Shown: positions 44,825 to 54,141 of the stretch, one piece after another
How positions within the stretch are numbered: the first letter of the stretch is position 1
How the letters are laid out: each line of letters opens with the position of its first letter
NCBI RefSeq assembly: GCF_000695255.1
Contig: NZ_JMIB01000028.1
Coordinates: forward strand, 58,719 to 122,718
Length of the DNA stretch: 64,000 nucleotides
Direction: 5' to 3'
From: Photobacterium galatheae
GTDB lineage: Bacteria; Pseudomonadota; Gammaproteobacteria; Enterobacterales; Vibrionaceae
Notes under the pieces: model-generated
The model's input: the letters and a program-made list of their open reading frames with translations, nothing else
What the model was told of the DNA's origin: nothing
Database searches by the model: none
Program-made: the position numbers and the translations under genes

Positions 44825-46210
44825 TTAGTGAGCGACGCCACCCGTGGTGAGTTTTTGCGGGTCCAGTAAACTTTCCAGTTCGCTGCGCGATAGCTCAGTT
44901 TCCTCTTCGGCGACATCCAGAATGTCCCGCTTTTCTTTGTAAGCTTTCTTGGCAATGTCAGCCGCTTTTAAATAACCGATCACCGGGTTCAGTGCTGTCA
45001 CCAGAATTGGGTTTTTTGCCAGGGCTTCCTGGAGTTTATCCTCACGCACATGAAAGCTGGCAATCGCTTTATCGGCCAGCAATGTGAAGGCGTTTGCCAG
45101 TAATTCAATACTTTGCAGCAGGTTATAAGCAATGACAGGCAGCATTACATTCAACTGGAAGTTACCCGACTGGCCTGCCACGGTGATGGTTGAATCATTC
45201 CCGATCACTTGCGCTGAGACCATTGCGGCTGCTTCCGGAATCACCGGATTAACTTTGCCTGGCATGATGGATGAACCGGGCTGCAAGGCTTCCAGTTCAA
45301 TCTCTCCTAAACCAGCCAGTGGGCCGGAGTTCATCCAGCGCAGATCATTGGCAATTTTCATCAGGGCTACAGCCGCCGTTTTCAGTTGTCCGGATAATCC
45401 GACGATGGCGTCCTGACTGCTCAGGTTATAGAAGAAATTGTCACTGCTGGTGAAAGAGATTTCAGCAGAGACAGACAGGTTATTGGCAAAAGTGGCCGCA
45501 AATTGCGGATCGGCATTAATCCCCGTCCCAACTGCGGTGCCGCCCTGAGCGAGTGCAGTGACGTTTTCCAGACTCTGAACAATCCCGTGGTGTGCTTTTT
45601 CGATTTGAGCTTTCCAGCCTTGCAGTTCCTGCGCCAGTGTGACTGGCATCGCATCCATCAAGTGCGTGCGACCTGTTTTGACGATATGACCTACGGCTGC
45701 TGATTTTTCATCCAGCGTTTTGCAGAGGTGCGTCATGGCCGGGAACAGATGTTCATGGCAGGCAAGTGCAGCACTGACCTGAATGGTTGTGGGGATAACA
45801 TCATTACTGCTTTGTCCCATGTTGACATGATCGTTCGGGCTGACGGCCTGAGTCGCACGTTGGGTTGCCAGGGTTGCGATGACTTCGTTGGCATTCATGT
45901 TCGAGCTTGTGCCAGAGCCCGTCTGGAAGACATCAATCGGAAATTGATCGAGATGACGACCATCAATGATTTCCTGGCAGCTGTCGATAATGGCGTGAGC
46001 AATATCGCTATCCAGCAGGCCCAGCTCCAGATTACTTCTTGCTGCGGCTTGTTTGACGAATGCCAGTGCCTGAATGAATCGGGTTGGCATGGTCAGTCCG
46101 CTGACAGGGAAGTTATTCACCGCGCGTTGGGTCTGAGCCTGATACAGCGCATTCAGGGGAACTTCAACGTCACCCATGCTGTCTTTTTCAATTCGGTATT
46201 CTTTCGTCAT
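44825..46210 (-). CDS. fumC: Class II fumarate hydratase (FumC)
   Basis: A 461-residue enzyme that hydrates fumarate to malate in the citric acid cycle. Signature GSSIMPGKVNPV is intact, as are TGSGTSSNMNANEV and the active-site region GRTHLMDAMPVTL. Class II enzymes lack the iron-sulfur cluster of FumA, so they work under iron limitation or oxidative stress. Its context fits: it follows a small gene by 12 nt under a strong Fur box, as in the Pseudomonas fagA-fumC-sodA operon. No sodA follows here. Confidence 0.95.
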   Translation of the reverse strand: MTKEYRIEKDSMGDVEVPLNALYQAQTQRAVNNFPVSGLTMPTRFIQALAFVKQAAARSNLELGLLDSDIAHAIIDSCQEIIDGRHLDQFPIDVFQTGSGTSSNMNANEVIATLATQRATQAVSPNDHVNMGQSSNDVIPTTIQVSAALACHEHLFPAMTHLCKTLDEKSAAVGHIVKTGRTHLMDAMPVTLAQELQGWKAQIEKAHHGIVQSLENVTALAQGGTAVGTGINADPQFAATFANNLSVSAEISFTSSDNFFYNLSSQDAIVGLSGQLKTAAVALMKIANDLRWMNSGPLAGLGEIELEALQPGSSIMPGKVNPVIPEAAAMVSAQVIGNDSTITVAGQSGNFQLNVMLPVIAYNLLQSIELLANAFTLLADKAIASFHVREDKLQEALAKNPILVTALNPVIGYLKAADIAKKAYKEKRDILDVAEEETELSRSELESLLDPQKLTTGGVAH

Positions 46211-46222
46211 GTCAGCAGTTCC

Positions 46223-46600
46223 TTATAATCCGGACGAATGTTGTAACTGTAGAAGATTGTGTTTCAGAGAAAGGAATTTGTCGGTATGGCTGTCGCCGTA
46301 GAATTTTTTCAGCGCCAGAAGCGGACAGTACAAATAGTCCAGACAGATGCGGCGAAAAATTCTCGATTGATGCCGGTTGTCGATTGTGTTCAGTAAATGA
46401 AAAAAGACCCGTCGCAGAAATAGTTCCTGGAGTAACGGGTTTTTGACTGGTGTTGGTTGTCCGTAATAAGCGGCCAGATTCATGCCCGCCTGCGTCATAT
46501 CAATGATGATGTCCTGCTCATATCCCGGAATCAGAGGGTGGTTGAGAAAACGATCTTCTGCCAGGAAATATTGCCGGTACAGCTCTCTGGTTTTATCCAT
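46223..46600 (-). CDS. Small protein in the FagA position upstream of fumC
   Basis: A 125-residue cytoplasmic protein (ATG with GGAG six bases upstream). It is rich in Leu, His, Tyr and Arg, mostly helical (FLRRVFFHLLNTIDNRHQ, LDYLYCPLLALKKFYG). I do not recognise a domain by motif. Its place, directly before fumC and behind a near-perfect Fur site, is that of FagA ('Fur-associated gene A') of pseudomonads. Homology to FagA is an inference from context. Confidence 0.65.
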   Translation of the reverse strand: MDKTRELYRQYFLAEDRFLNHPLIPGYEQDIIIDMTQAGMNLAAYYGQPTPVKNPLLQELFLRRVFFHLLNTIDNRHQSRIFRRICLDYLYCPLLALKKFYGDSHTDKFLSLKHNLLQLQHSSGL

Positions 46601-46624
46601 AAACGCTCCACACCTCAATAAAAT

Positions 46625-46643
46625 AATGATAATTATTATCATT
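46625..46643 (-). promoter_or_regulatory. Fur box
   Basis: AATGATAATTATTATCATT is a perfect 19-bp palindrome close to the Fur consensus (GATAATGATAATCATTATC). It ends 25 nt upstream of the small gene start, so Fur with ferrous iron would repress the small gene and fumC. Confidence 0.85.
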
Positions 46644-46658
46644 ACCATGCCTGAGTTT

Positions 46659-46698
46659 CAAGCCTGCTTTCTGAAGTTTATACGAGGTCGCAGGCTTG
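46659..46698 (-). terminator. Stem-loop downstream of glgX
   Basis: Nine-base arms CAAGCCTGC/GCAGGCTTG separated by 22 nt, between the end of glgX and the Fur box. No T-run, so termination is uncertain. Confidence 0.4.
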
Positions 46699-46734
46699 AC
46701 GGGTGAAAGCACCATGAACAAAGTTCAGTTGCAA

Positions 46735-48735
46735 TTAGTTCGGTGTTCGATGAAGGATGATCATGGAATGCGGGCGAACATAGGTGGAGGCTTGTCGGAG
46801 CGTTTTCAGTTGAGGATGTAAATCGGCAGTATCTGTCAGGCATGTCCAGCATGTATCGGGCAGGGGAAATCGAACGGGACAGGCATCTGAATTGAATAAA
46901 TACATCAGGCTTTCATCATCCGGTTTACGGATCAGACACGCAAAAGGCGCGTTTTCAGCCCATGCCTGTTCAGACAGCTTTTCTCCGAGGGCATTGATCC
47001 ATTGAATCTCAACCGGCTGCTCCCAGTCTGACAGTGCTTGGGTGAACGCAGGCATGATTTTTTGCCGTAATGCCAGCAATGACTGGCAATACAACGAGAA
47101 TCTGTTCGACTGCATGGTATTTTGCCAGTTGATCCAACTGATCGCGTTATCCTGGCAATAAGCATTATTATTGCCCAACTGGCTGTGTGAGCGAAGGTCG
47201 GCACCTAATACGTGAGGAATGCCAAAGCTGAAGAGCAGGCTGGCCATCAGGTTTCGTTTCTGTTGCTCGCGTTTTTTGACAATAGTTGTAACGTCGCTTG
47301 GCCCTTCAATGCCATGGTTATTCGAACGGTTATCCGGGTGGCCATCCTGATTGGCTTCACCATTGGCATGATTATGTTTATCACCGTAGGAAACTAAGTC
47401 CTGAAGCGTAAATCCGTCGTGGTAACAGATATAATTGACGCTCATTTTTGCAGGCCAGTTTCGGGAAGGGAAGTGCTGCTGTGTGCCAAACAGCAAGGAA
47501 GCGATTTCAGTGTTGGTAGCGCGTTGCAGCCAGTAACTTCGCCAGGTATCACGGAATGTATCATTGCATTCATGCCATGCTTCCGGGAACTGGCCCAGCT
47601 GATAACCATTCGGACCGATATCCCAGGGTTCAGCAATCAGCTTGACCCGACTCAGGACAGGATCTGTTTGGATTGCATTGAAAAATTTAGCGTAACTGCA
47701 AAACGTCTCGTCTTTCCGGCCCAAGGTGGCGGCCAGATCAAAACGGAAGCCATCGACCTGATAGTTCAGAACCCAGTTCCGTAGCGATTGTAATACGGCG
47801 TCCAGTGCAGCGGGATGACAGAGATCCACGGTATTGCCACAGCCGGTGAAGTTTTTCAGACTGCCGTCTCGATTGTGCAGGTAAGTGAGGTGATCCAGCG
47901 CTTTGAAATGATACACCGGCCCGCCGTCACCTTCTTCAGCTGTATGGTTGTAAACGACATCCAGAATCACTTCGATCCCGTGGGCGTGCAGGGTTCGGAT
48001 CATGGTTTTGCACTCAGTCACCGGATCTTCCATGGCAAAGCGACGGTCCGGTGCTGACCATGCCAGCGGATTATATCCCCAGTAATTCGAGAGTCTTTTC
48101 GCCTTGAGATGGCTTTCGTCTGCTTTTGTCGCAATGGGCAACAGTTGCAAACAGGTGATGTTGTTTGTCTTGAAGAAAGAAATCATTGCCGGATGGCAAA
48201 GACCCAGATAGGTGCCCCTCAGCTCGGGCGGGATATCCGGGTGGAGGAAAGTGAACCCTTTGAGATGAATCTCACTGATCACCGTGCTGTCCAGTGGCGT
48301 TGCCGGATGTGTCCCGCCTTGCCAGTCAAAGCGATGACAGGTTGTGAGTGCAACCCATTCAGGTGTGTCGGTTTCAGTGTCTGCATTCTCAGAGAGTCGG
48401 CGCATGATTTTGTGACGCTGTAACACGTTGTGTGCATGTGGATCCAGCAACCACTGACGCGACTGACTGACCGGGTCTATCTGATAAAAACTGTAAGCTG
48501 TATCTGCCTGAAGCGCGGGAATGAACAGAGACCAGTCTCCGTTGTGCTGCTTGACCATCGGGTGTGTTTCCGTGATCTGGCCGTCACTGCCGAACAATGC
48601 CACATGCAGTGAATGGCTGTCGGGGCCATGCAGGCGAAAGTGGCAGCCTTCTGTAGTGAGTGTTGAACCGAAAGCCACTTTGGGCGCTAAGCTCATGTCG
48701 GCTCCTAAAGTAATCTCGGACTCAGATGTCTTCAT
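46735..48735 (-). CDS. glgX: Glycogen debranching enzyme GlgX
   Basis: A GH13 isoamylase-type enzyme of about 666 residues that cleaves alpha-1,6 branches in phosphorylase-limited glycogen or maltodextrins. Residues 10-120 are the CBM48-like domain; the barrel shows EVILDVVYNHT, the nucleophile Asp in VDGFRFDLAA, the acid Glu in VKLIAEPWDIG, and YICYHDGFTLQDLV. Two good starts exist: this ATG (GAGG at seven bases) and one at 48696 (AGGAG at five), which gives 653 residues and is nearer to E. coli GlgX. It lies downstream of lamB across a hairpin, suggesting a maltodextrin uptake and breakdown unit. Confidence 0.92.
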   Translation of the reverse strand: MKTSESEITLGADMSLAPKVAFGSTLTTEGCHFRLHGPDSHSLHVALFGSDGQITETHPMVKQHNGDWSLFIPALQADTAYSFYQIDPVSQSRQWLLDPHAHNVLQRHKIMRRLSENADTETDTPEWVALTTCHRFDWQGGTHPATPLDSTVISEIHLKGFTFLHPDIPPELRGTYLGLCHPAMISFFKTNNITCLQLLPIATKADESHLKAKRLSNYWGYNPLAWSAPDRRFAMEDPVTECKTMIRTLHAHGIEVILDVVYNHTAEEGDGGPVYHFKALDHLTYLHNRDGSLKNFTGCGNTVDLCHPAALDAVLQSLRNWVLNYQVDGFRFDLAATLGRKDETFCSYAKFFNAIQTDPVLSRVKLIAEPWDIGPNGYQLGQFPEAWHECNDTFRDTWRSYWLQRATNTEIASLLFGTQQHFPSRNWPAKMSVNYICYHDGFTLQDLVSYGDKHNHANGEANQDGHPDNRSNNHGIEGPSDVTTIVKKREQQKRNLMASLLFSFGIPHVLGADLRSHSQLGNNNAYCQDNAISWINWQNTMQSNRFSLYCQSLLALRQKIMPAFTQALSDWEQPVEIQWINALGEKLSEQAWAENAPFACLIRKPDDESLMYLFNSDACPVRFPLPDTCWTCLTDTADLHPQLKTLRQASTYVRPHSMIILHRTPN

Positions 48736-48762
48736 GCAAAACCTCAAGGGCTGAAATAAGAA

Positions 48763-48786
48763 CAGCCAGTCAACAAAGACTGGCTG
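48763..48786 (-). terminator. Hairpin between lamB and glgX
   Basis: Nine-base stem CAGCCAGTC/GACTGGCTG with a six-base loop. It lies 25 nt after lamB, has only a weak T-run, and could reduce readthrough from the porin into glgX. Confidence 0.6.
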
Positions 48787-48810
48787 CTTGGAGGCAACAT
48801 TAAACGGTGA

Positions 48811-50037
48811 TTACCACCAGGCTTCGACCTGAGCACCAATGTTGTATTCGGTGTCGTTGCCCGTACCAAAGGCGTTATCGTTATCGTAGTCAGACAGGTA
48901 GCTGGCGTAGAAGCGCAGTTCAGGACGCGCCCAGAAGCCAGGGCCAGCAGTGAATGCCTGAGCGATGGTCAGCTTGCTGCCAGACTTGTCGATAATTGAA
49001 CCATCTGAATTTTTGTAATTTGCTTCATCGTAGTAGCCCGCTTCGACGATGGTTTTCACGTTATCAGACCATTTGTATTCCGGGCGAACCACGGCACTCA
49101 TGATTGTGTGATCATCGCGGTTGTCAAAACTGGTTTTTGCATAAATCAGCTGATGGCCGACTTCCCAGGACGCTGAAGGTGCAATCACACCCCAGTTAAT
49201 CAGGCGATAGCCCAGCGCGTCATCATTTGAGCTTGCATTAAAGTAGTGACCTGCGCCCAGACCGGCCATTTGTTCGCCATACCCGTTTGCACCCGCCTGA
49301 ATGGTTGATTTGTTGAAGCCGCCAAAAAAGTCTCCGATAGTCAGTTCACCAGTGAGCATCGCACCATCATTGAAGGTTTCTGTGGCTTTTTGTGCATCGG
49401 TCGCATTCACCAGCGCGTAGTTCAGACCCAGTTCCAGGCTCAGGTTGCGTGACAGTTTGATCTCAGAATAACGCAGGTCAATGTGATTGACGTTCACTTC
49501 ATCGGAGTCATCACGAATGACAGCAAAGGACAGTTTACCCAGACCCGCGCCCAGGTTTTCAAGACCGGCACCCGCGCCAGAGAGATCCCAGTAGTAGAAA
49601 TCAGAAATGTGGATGTCGTGACGCTGGTAGTAACGCTTACCGACCCACAGTGTGGCGTCTGCATCACCCGGAATGAAACCTTTTGCCTGAACGTTGAACT
49701 GGCGCAGTGCGATGTTGTCAGACCCATCATCATTCACACCCAGACTTTCCCAGTCACTTGATCCGTCGGTTGCAACGGCGAGCATTGAGTCGACATAGAA
49801 TGATTTTCCATTCTCGTTATAGACTTCTTTCCCCAGTCCAAGTTCGCCGTAAACATCATTCTCGTTACCGAAACGGCCAACTTTGTTTTTCTCATAAGCG
49901 AAAGGTGCACCGTTTTCACCGCTGATACCAACACCGGCACGCATATACCCATGAAAATCGACTTCTGCATAAGTTGCGGCAGACATCAATGTTGCTGAGA
50001 CGGCTGCTGCTGTCAGACAGATTTTGTTCAGTTTCAT
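48811..50037 (-). CDS. lamB: Maltoporin LamB
   Basis: A 408-residue outer-membrane porin for maltose and maltodextrins. Signal peptide MKLNKICLTAAAVSATLMSAATYA, then VDFHGYMRAGVGISGENG, the start typical of LamB, followed by alternating aromatic-rich strands (DIHISDFYYWDLSGAGAG contains the conserved loop) and a C-terminal strand ending in W (NIGAQVEAWW). The ATG follows AGGAG at eight bases. Three MalT-box-like sequences lie 250-400 nt upstream. It is probably cotranscribed with glgX. Confidence 0.93.
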   Translation of the reverse strand: MKLNKICLTAAAVSATLMSAATYAEVDFHGYMRAGVGISGENGAPFAYEKNKVGRFGNENDVYGELGLGKEVYNENGKSFYVDSMLAVATDGSSDWESLGVNDDGSDNIALRQFNVQAKGFIPGDADATLWVGKRYYQRHDIHISDFYYWDLSGAGAGLENLGAGLGKLSFAVIRDDSDEVNVNHIDLRYSEIKLSRNLSLELGLNYALVNATDAQKATETFNDGAMLTGELTIGDFFGGFNKSTIQAGANGYGEQMAGLGAGHYFNASSNDDALGYRLINWGVIAPSASWEVGHQLIYAKTSFDNRDDHTIMSAVVRPEYKWSDNVKTIVEAGYYDEANYKNSDGSIIDKSGSKLTIAQAFTAGPGFWARPELRFYASYLSDYDNDNAFGTGNDTEYNIGAQVEAWW

Positions 50038-50289
50038 TGCATAACTCCTTGATGGATACATTTTTTATTATGTTGCTCTGCTTCGACAATGGCCTGAGCA
50101 GGCAATCAGAGTGACCGGTACAGAGCTGTGTCACCCTGATTTGTTCGTCCCTCAGCGGAATGGCTGCACTGGCGCAAGAAATTCCGAGTACATTTTGCAC
50201 AGAGGGCGTCCGATTTGGATGGTTTTATTCTGCGCCTGTCATCAAGCGGTAACATCCTCCTTTAGGCCCTTGATTCACGGAGGAGTCGG

Positions 50290-50441
50290 GGGGATGAGTG
50301 CGGAGATCACACTTTGTAGGGGAGGACCGCTCAGCGAGGTTGATGTAGAGATTTTTTGAAGGATTGATCACGAAATCGCTTTATTGAAATGACAAAGCAG
50401 TTAAAAAACGAAAGCAAGATCACTGTTTGTCGGGGAGGAGG
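50290..50441 (+). promoter_or_regulatory. Three MalT-box-like sites upstream of lamB
   Basis: GGGGATGAGT (50290), GGGGAGGACC (50319) and GGGGAGGAGG (50432) match the MalT consensus GGGGA(T/G)GAGG at nine, eight and ten of ten positions. All read on the plus strand. MalT is the maltotriose-activated regulator, so maltodextrin induction of lamB-glgX is likely. Confidence 0.65.
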
Positions 50442-51389
50442 CTCTCGAAGTCGATGAGGAAGTGTTGTTCAATCGGTCAGGAAAAATCAGCGTTAGGCGC
50501 ACGTGAATTCCGTGAACGCGGGCAGTGTTTCAAGTTCTGGCAAGCCATACCATCAATATGAAAATTGTGTTTTGTATCATTTACATTTTTCTGTTGGATA
50601 TATTGTGTTTTTCATTTTTTATAAGTGGAGATATTGACACATTTGGTGCGCATCGATAGTGTCCGGACGTTGTATCAAGGTTATTTCCATTACAAATTTT
50701 TCATTCCAGTTCAGGGATGATAAACAGTTTTTTCTGCGGTTCTATTGAAATGAGAATGGAAACTTAGACGCAGACTCATATTTTGAAAGTTGATAAATTT
50801 CATGCGCTGTAGATTTGAAGATTCAAATATTCTGATGTGAGGTTGTTGTTATTCTTAGGGTGACTCATGATATGTCACCGATTACAAATAAGAAATTTAA
50901 GACAATGAAAAAAGAGTCAGCTTGGGTAAGCGGTACTGTGAGAAAAATGCACCTCAGTGTTGTCAACTTTGGTTTTTTTTCGGTTATCTTACTGAGTGAT
51001 ACTGCGGGAAATAGCTTGTTACCATGAGCGGCTGTTTATTGAAACAAGAAATGTTTTATTAAAAAAATATTTCTTGAAATAAAGACGAGTAGTATCTTTT
51101 TTTGTGGTTTTAAAAATCTTATCTTTTGCGGTGATCCACACGTTGCGAGCAGAGATGGGCAGGTGTACTGTTCTAAAAATTTATTTTCAAACCTGTTTTT
51201 ACAAACCTGTATTCAATAGAAGAGCCGTGTTGAATTGAGGGGATGCAGTAGATTTCGTGATTTCGAATCTGATGCAATGTTAATTGAATCATTTCTGTGG
51301 CGGACACTTGAATACATCCAGAAAATGCAAGTGAGCGTTTTATTGTCCACAGATGATTGATTTCATTTATTTTAGGGATGATGAGAAAG
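50442..51389. other. Long AT-rich leader region upstream of the PKS/pterin cluster
   Basis: 950 bases without a supported gene. An inverted repeat CAAGAAAT/ATTTCTTG (51045-51076) encloses an A-rich loop, and several AT-rich stretches (50560-50640, 51040-51120) could be promoters for the cluster. No operator of a known family was recognised. Confidence 0.45.
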
Positions 51390-52379
51390 ATGAAAATAGA
51401 ATTACCGTTACCCGTACCCAAGGCATCTGCTTACCAGTACTATGCGTTTCCATTGGCTGTGAATCAAACGATGCACCACAGTCGAGATTGGATCGCCTCC
51501 AATTTTATTCAGGTTGAATTTGACACGCGAGGGGAGCATGCGCCGGTACCATTCAGCTTCACGATGAGTGACTATTCGGTGAACCCGCTTTTGGATGTCA
51601 TGTCGATGTCGATGTCATGGTTCGAAGACGGCGATATCGTTGATAGTCTGAAAAGAGCCCTCAGTGATGGATGGTATATTTATACTTTTTTTGATGAGTT
51701 CTACTTTCCTTCAAGAGAGTCTTACCGTCAATGGGAGTTTGTACATGATGCGCTCATCTATGGTTATGATAAAGAAGCGAATGCGTTTCTGATTTATGGC
51801 TATGATAAGGATCTGCTTTTAACCTCAGTCTGGACTCACGAGAGAGAAATATATGCAGCCTATATGAGTGCTATGCAGAAGGATCTCTCGCATTCCCGGG
51901 TTGTCCTTTACAGGCCAAACCCTCGAAAAGAATATCCAATCAATCTTTCACTGATTACGCGCACGATTGAGGAATACCTCTCCGGGTTCAATACATCTGA
52001 ACATTTTGCTGCAGGTTATGTTCCCCGCGACTTTGTATACGGTGTGGAAACATACGAGCCACTGAAGGAAAGTCTTGCGCAGGAATTCAATGATGGCGAA
52101 TTTTTAAATCTCAGAAACATGCAGGTTTTATGGGAGCATAAACGCCTGATGCTGGATCGGTCAGTTCGGCTTTCGGAGTCTATCCCTGCGATCGGAGAAT
52201 TAACGCCCGAGTTCAATCATCTTGCTGATTTTACGAAAAGTATCCGGAATGCGCTGGTGCAAAAACGATTCTCAGGATCGTCTCTCAATCGATTGGAATT
52301 GATCGCGGATGTGGATGCGTTAAAACGCAAAGAAATCGAAGCTTTATCTAAATTTCATCAATTGTTAGCAAAATATTGA
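51390..52379 (+). CDS. First gene of the PKS/pterin cluster, unknown function
   Basis: A 329-residue cytoplasmic protein with no signal peptide, membrane segment or cysteine. The middle part, SDGWYIYTFFDEFYFPSRESY followed by FVHDALIYGYDKEANAFLIYGYDKD, resembles in order and spacing the late half of BtrH/C39-like papain-fold proteins (G-x-P-V, D-E-x-x-x-P, H...GYD), some of which transfer acyl groups from carrier proteins to amines. The absence of any Cys excludes the usual nucleophile, so this may be a non-peptidase relative, a chaperone or a different enzyme. The start is the third of three near ATGs (GAG-AAAG upstream). It precedes the adenylation protein by 28 nt. Confidence 0.6.
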   Translation: MKIELPLPVPKASAYQYYAFPLAVNQTMHHSRDWIASNFIQVEFDTRGEHAPVPFSFTMSDYSVNPLLDVMSMSMSWFEDGDIVDSLKRALSDGWYIYTFFDEFYFPSRESYRQWEFVHDALIYGYDKEANAFLIYGYDKDLLLTSVWTHEREIYAAYMSAMQKDLSHSRVVLYRPNPRKEYPINLSLITRTIEEYLSGFNTSEHFAAGYVPRDFVYGVETYEPLKESLAQEFNDGEFLNLRNMQVLWEHKRLMLDRSVRLSESIPAIGELTPEFNHLADFTKSIRNALVQKRFSGSSLNRLELIADVDALKRKEIEALSKFHQLLAKY

Positions 52380-52407
52380 TCGGTTTATATTCATCGAGAA
52401 TTAGGAT

Positions 52408-54123
52408 ATGGATTTATCACTTCTCAGCCTTGTTGGGCTGGCAGATTATTGGGAAGCCGAAGATCATTTACGAATTGCTGTCACAGATGGCAAAAGAGCG
52501 CTGACCTATGCGCAATTAACTCAGGCAATGTCCGATCGTTTTGATGAAATTCATCAATGTGGTGGCGCAAAATTGCTCCGGATAAATCGTGCGCGAACCA
52601 TTGATTCATTGGTAACGATTATGACTGCCTTACAGTACGGCATTCCCTTTGAGGTAGGTGAGTGTGCTGATACTTGGCAGCCTGAATCAGAATATGTTTG
52701 GCCACCCTATATTACAAAGCAAGATGAACCCGCATATATTATGTCGACCTCTGGAAGCTCTGGTGCCGCAAAGCAAACGCTGGTGACTCGACGTGGCTTG
52801 CAGACGGTATTTACAGGATTGCAAACGGAATGGCGTGAAGATATCCCAGACTATGCAATCTGGACGCAGTTGCATCCCATGACATTTGGGTATTCAATTT
52901 GTGAAATTCTGGGTTGTCTGATGTTTAAAGGGACATTGCGTATTCTGCCTCGTGAAGAGCCGCTCACCCTGAAGGCACTTGCTGACATCGTGAAAACAGA
53001 AAGTACCGTTGTTTCCTGTTTAACACCTTCAGAGTTGAATCTCTATGTTGATCACTTTCCGGAATACATCCCTTCTCATATTATTTTGAGTGGTGAACCT
53101 GCACATCGTATTTCATGGGAAGCCGCTTCTCGCGTTTTAAAAGACAGTGGTTCTACTGTCATCAATACGTATGCTGCGACGGAAACGTCAGGACAGGTCA
53201 CTTCACATGTGATTGATGCTGAGAATTGGCCATCCGTACGCGCTGGTTATGTCGGTAAAATGATCTCTGGCATTGACGTTCAAATCCTCAATGACGAAGG
53301 CAGTTTTATTCCGCCGTCTGATACGGAATCAATCGGAGAAATTATCGTATCCGGAGATTCCATTGCTGCCGGTTATCTGCATAACAGTGTGATGCATCAT
53401 GAGAAATTTAAATCGTCTCCCGAGAGAAGGTTTAAAACAGGCGACCGTGGGCAGTGGGCAGTCGGTGGTGGCCTGTTCGTTGTTGGCAGGGCATCACGGA
53501 CCCTAAAGCTGGCTGGTGTATGGGTTGACCTGGATGACATTGAACGGGCGTTATTGGCGCAAGCGTGGATCAGTGAAGTCGCGACATTTTATGATGAAAT
53601 GACTTCTGTCGACGGCAGTATGTATGGTCGATTGAATGTCGTCTGTGTTCCCCGTAAAAACGATCCATTGAAAAGTATTCACCGTGTGATCGCAGACATA
53701 CTTCCTCAACCTGTCCCTGTTTGCGTTCATACCGTTCAAAGTATTCCTAAACTTCCAAACGGAAAGTTGGATACGAGCCAATTGAATACAGGCACGGCGC
53801 CTGATGCCAAAGCGCCGATATCTGAACAAATTATTTTTATTTGGCGGCAGTTACTGGGCGATTCTGTTCGCCTGGATACGGACGTCTTTGCGACAGGTCT
53901 CGATTCTCTTGGTGTGGTTGTCTTTATCAAACAACTCGAAGGGATCACCGGCACCAAAGTTCCGGTTCGATTGGTTTTTGATCATCCCGTTATCAAAGAT
54001 CAAATCTCTCAATTCTCTATGGGTCTGAATCATTCAGTCAAACAGCGGCCCAGAAAACAAAATGCACTCGATATTCAGAATAAGGCAGCCCTACGTCGCA
54101 GTGTGCGTCAGCGTAATCAATAA
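52408..54123 (+). CDS. Free-standing NRPS-like adenylation-carrier (A-T) protein
   Basis: A 571-residue protein that would activate a carboxylic acid as an adenylate and load it on its own carrier. Motifs: A3 STSGSSGAAK, A5 NTYAATE, A7 RFKTGDRGQW, A8 GRASRTLKLAGVWVDLDDIE, A10 LPNGKLD with catalytic Lys near 453. The carrier has ATGLDSLG with the phosphopantetheine Ser at 500. In A4 (FGYSICE) the Asp that binds the alpha-amino group in amino-acid-specific domains is Gly161, so a substrate without an alpha-amino group is likely (a hydroxy, keto, aryl or fatty acid). It probably primes the PKS encoded 18 nt downstream. A basic tail (RQRPRKQ-like) ends the protein. Confidence 0.85.
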   Translation: MDLSLLSLVGLADYWEAEDHLRIAVTDGKRALTYAQLTQAMSDRFDEIHQCGGAKLLRINRARTIDSLVTIMTALQYGIPFEVGECADTWQPESEYVWPPYITKQDEPAYIMSTSGSSGAAKQTLVTRRGLQTVFTGLQTEWREDIPDYAIWTQLHPMTFGYSICEILGCLMFKGTLRILPREEPLTLKALADIVKTESTVVSCLTPSELNLYVDHFPEYIPSHIILSGEPAHRISWEAASRVLKDSGSTVINTYAATETSGQVTSHVIDAENWPSVRAGYVGKMISGIDVQILNDEGSFIPPSDTESIGEIIVSGDSIAAGYLHNSVMHHEKFKSSPERRFKTGDRGQWAVGGGLFVVGRASRTLKLAGVWVDLDDIERALLAQAWISEVATFYDEMTSVDGSMYGRLNVVCVPRKNDPLKSIHRVIADILPQPVPVCVHTVQSIPKLPNGKLDTSQLNTGTAPDAKAPISEQIIFIWRQLLGDSVRLDTDVFATGLDSLGVVVFIKQLEGITGTKVPVRLVFDHPVIKDQISQFSMGLNHSVKQRPRKQNALDIQNKAALRRSVRQRNQ

Positions 54124-54141
54124 ATAATTATGGAGTACAAC

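Noticed and set aside
50111..50359. Plus-strand 82-codon frame upstream of lamB
   Set aside because: It covers the MalT-like sites and has no ribosome site; a chance frame in a promoter region.
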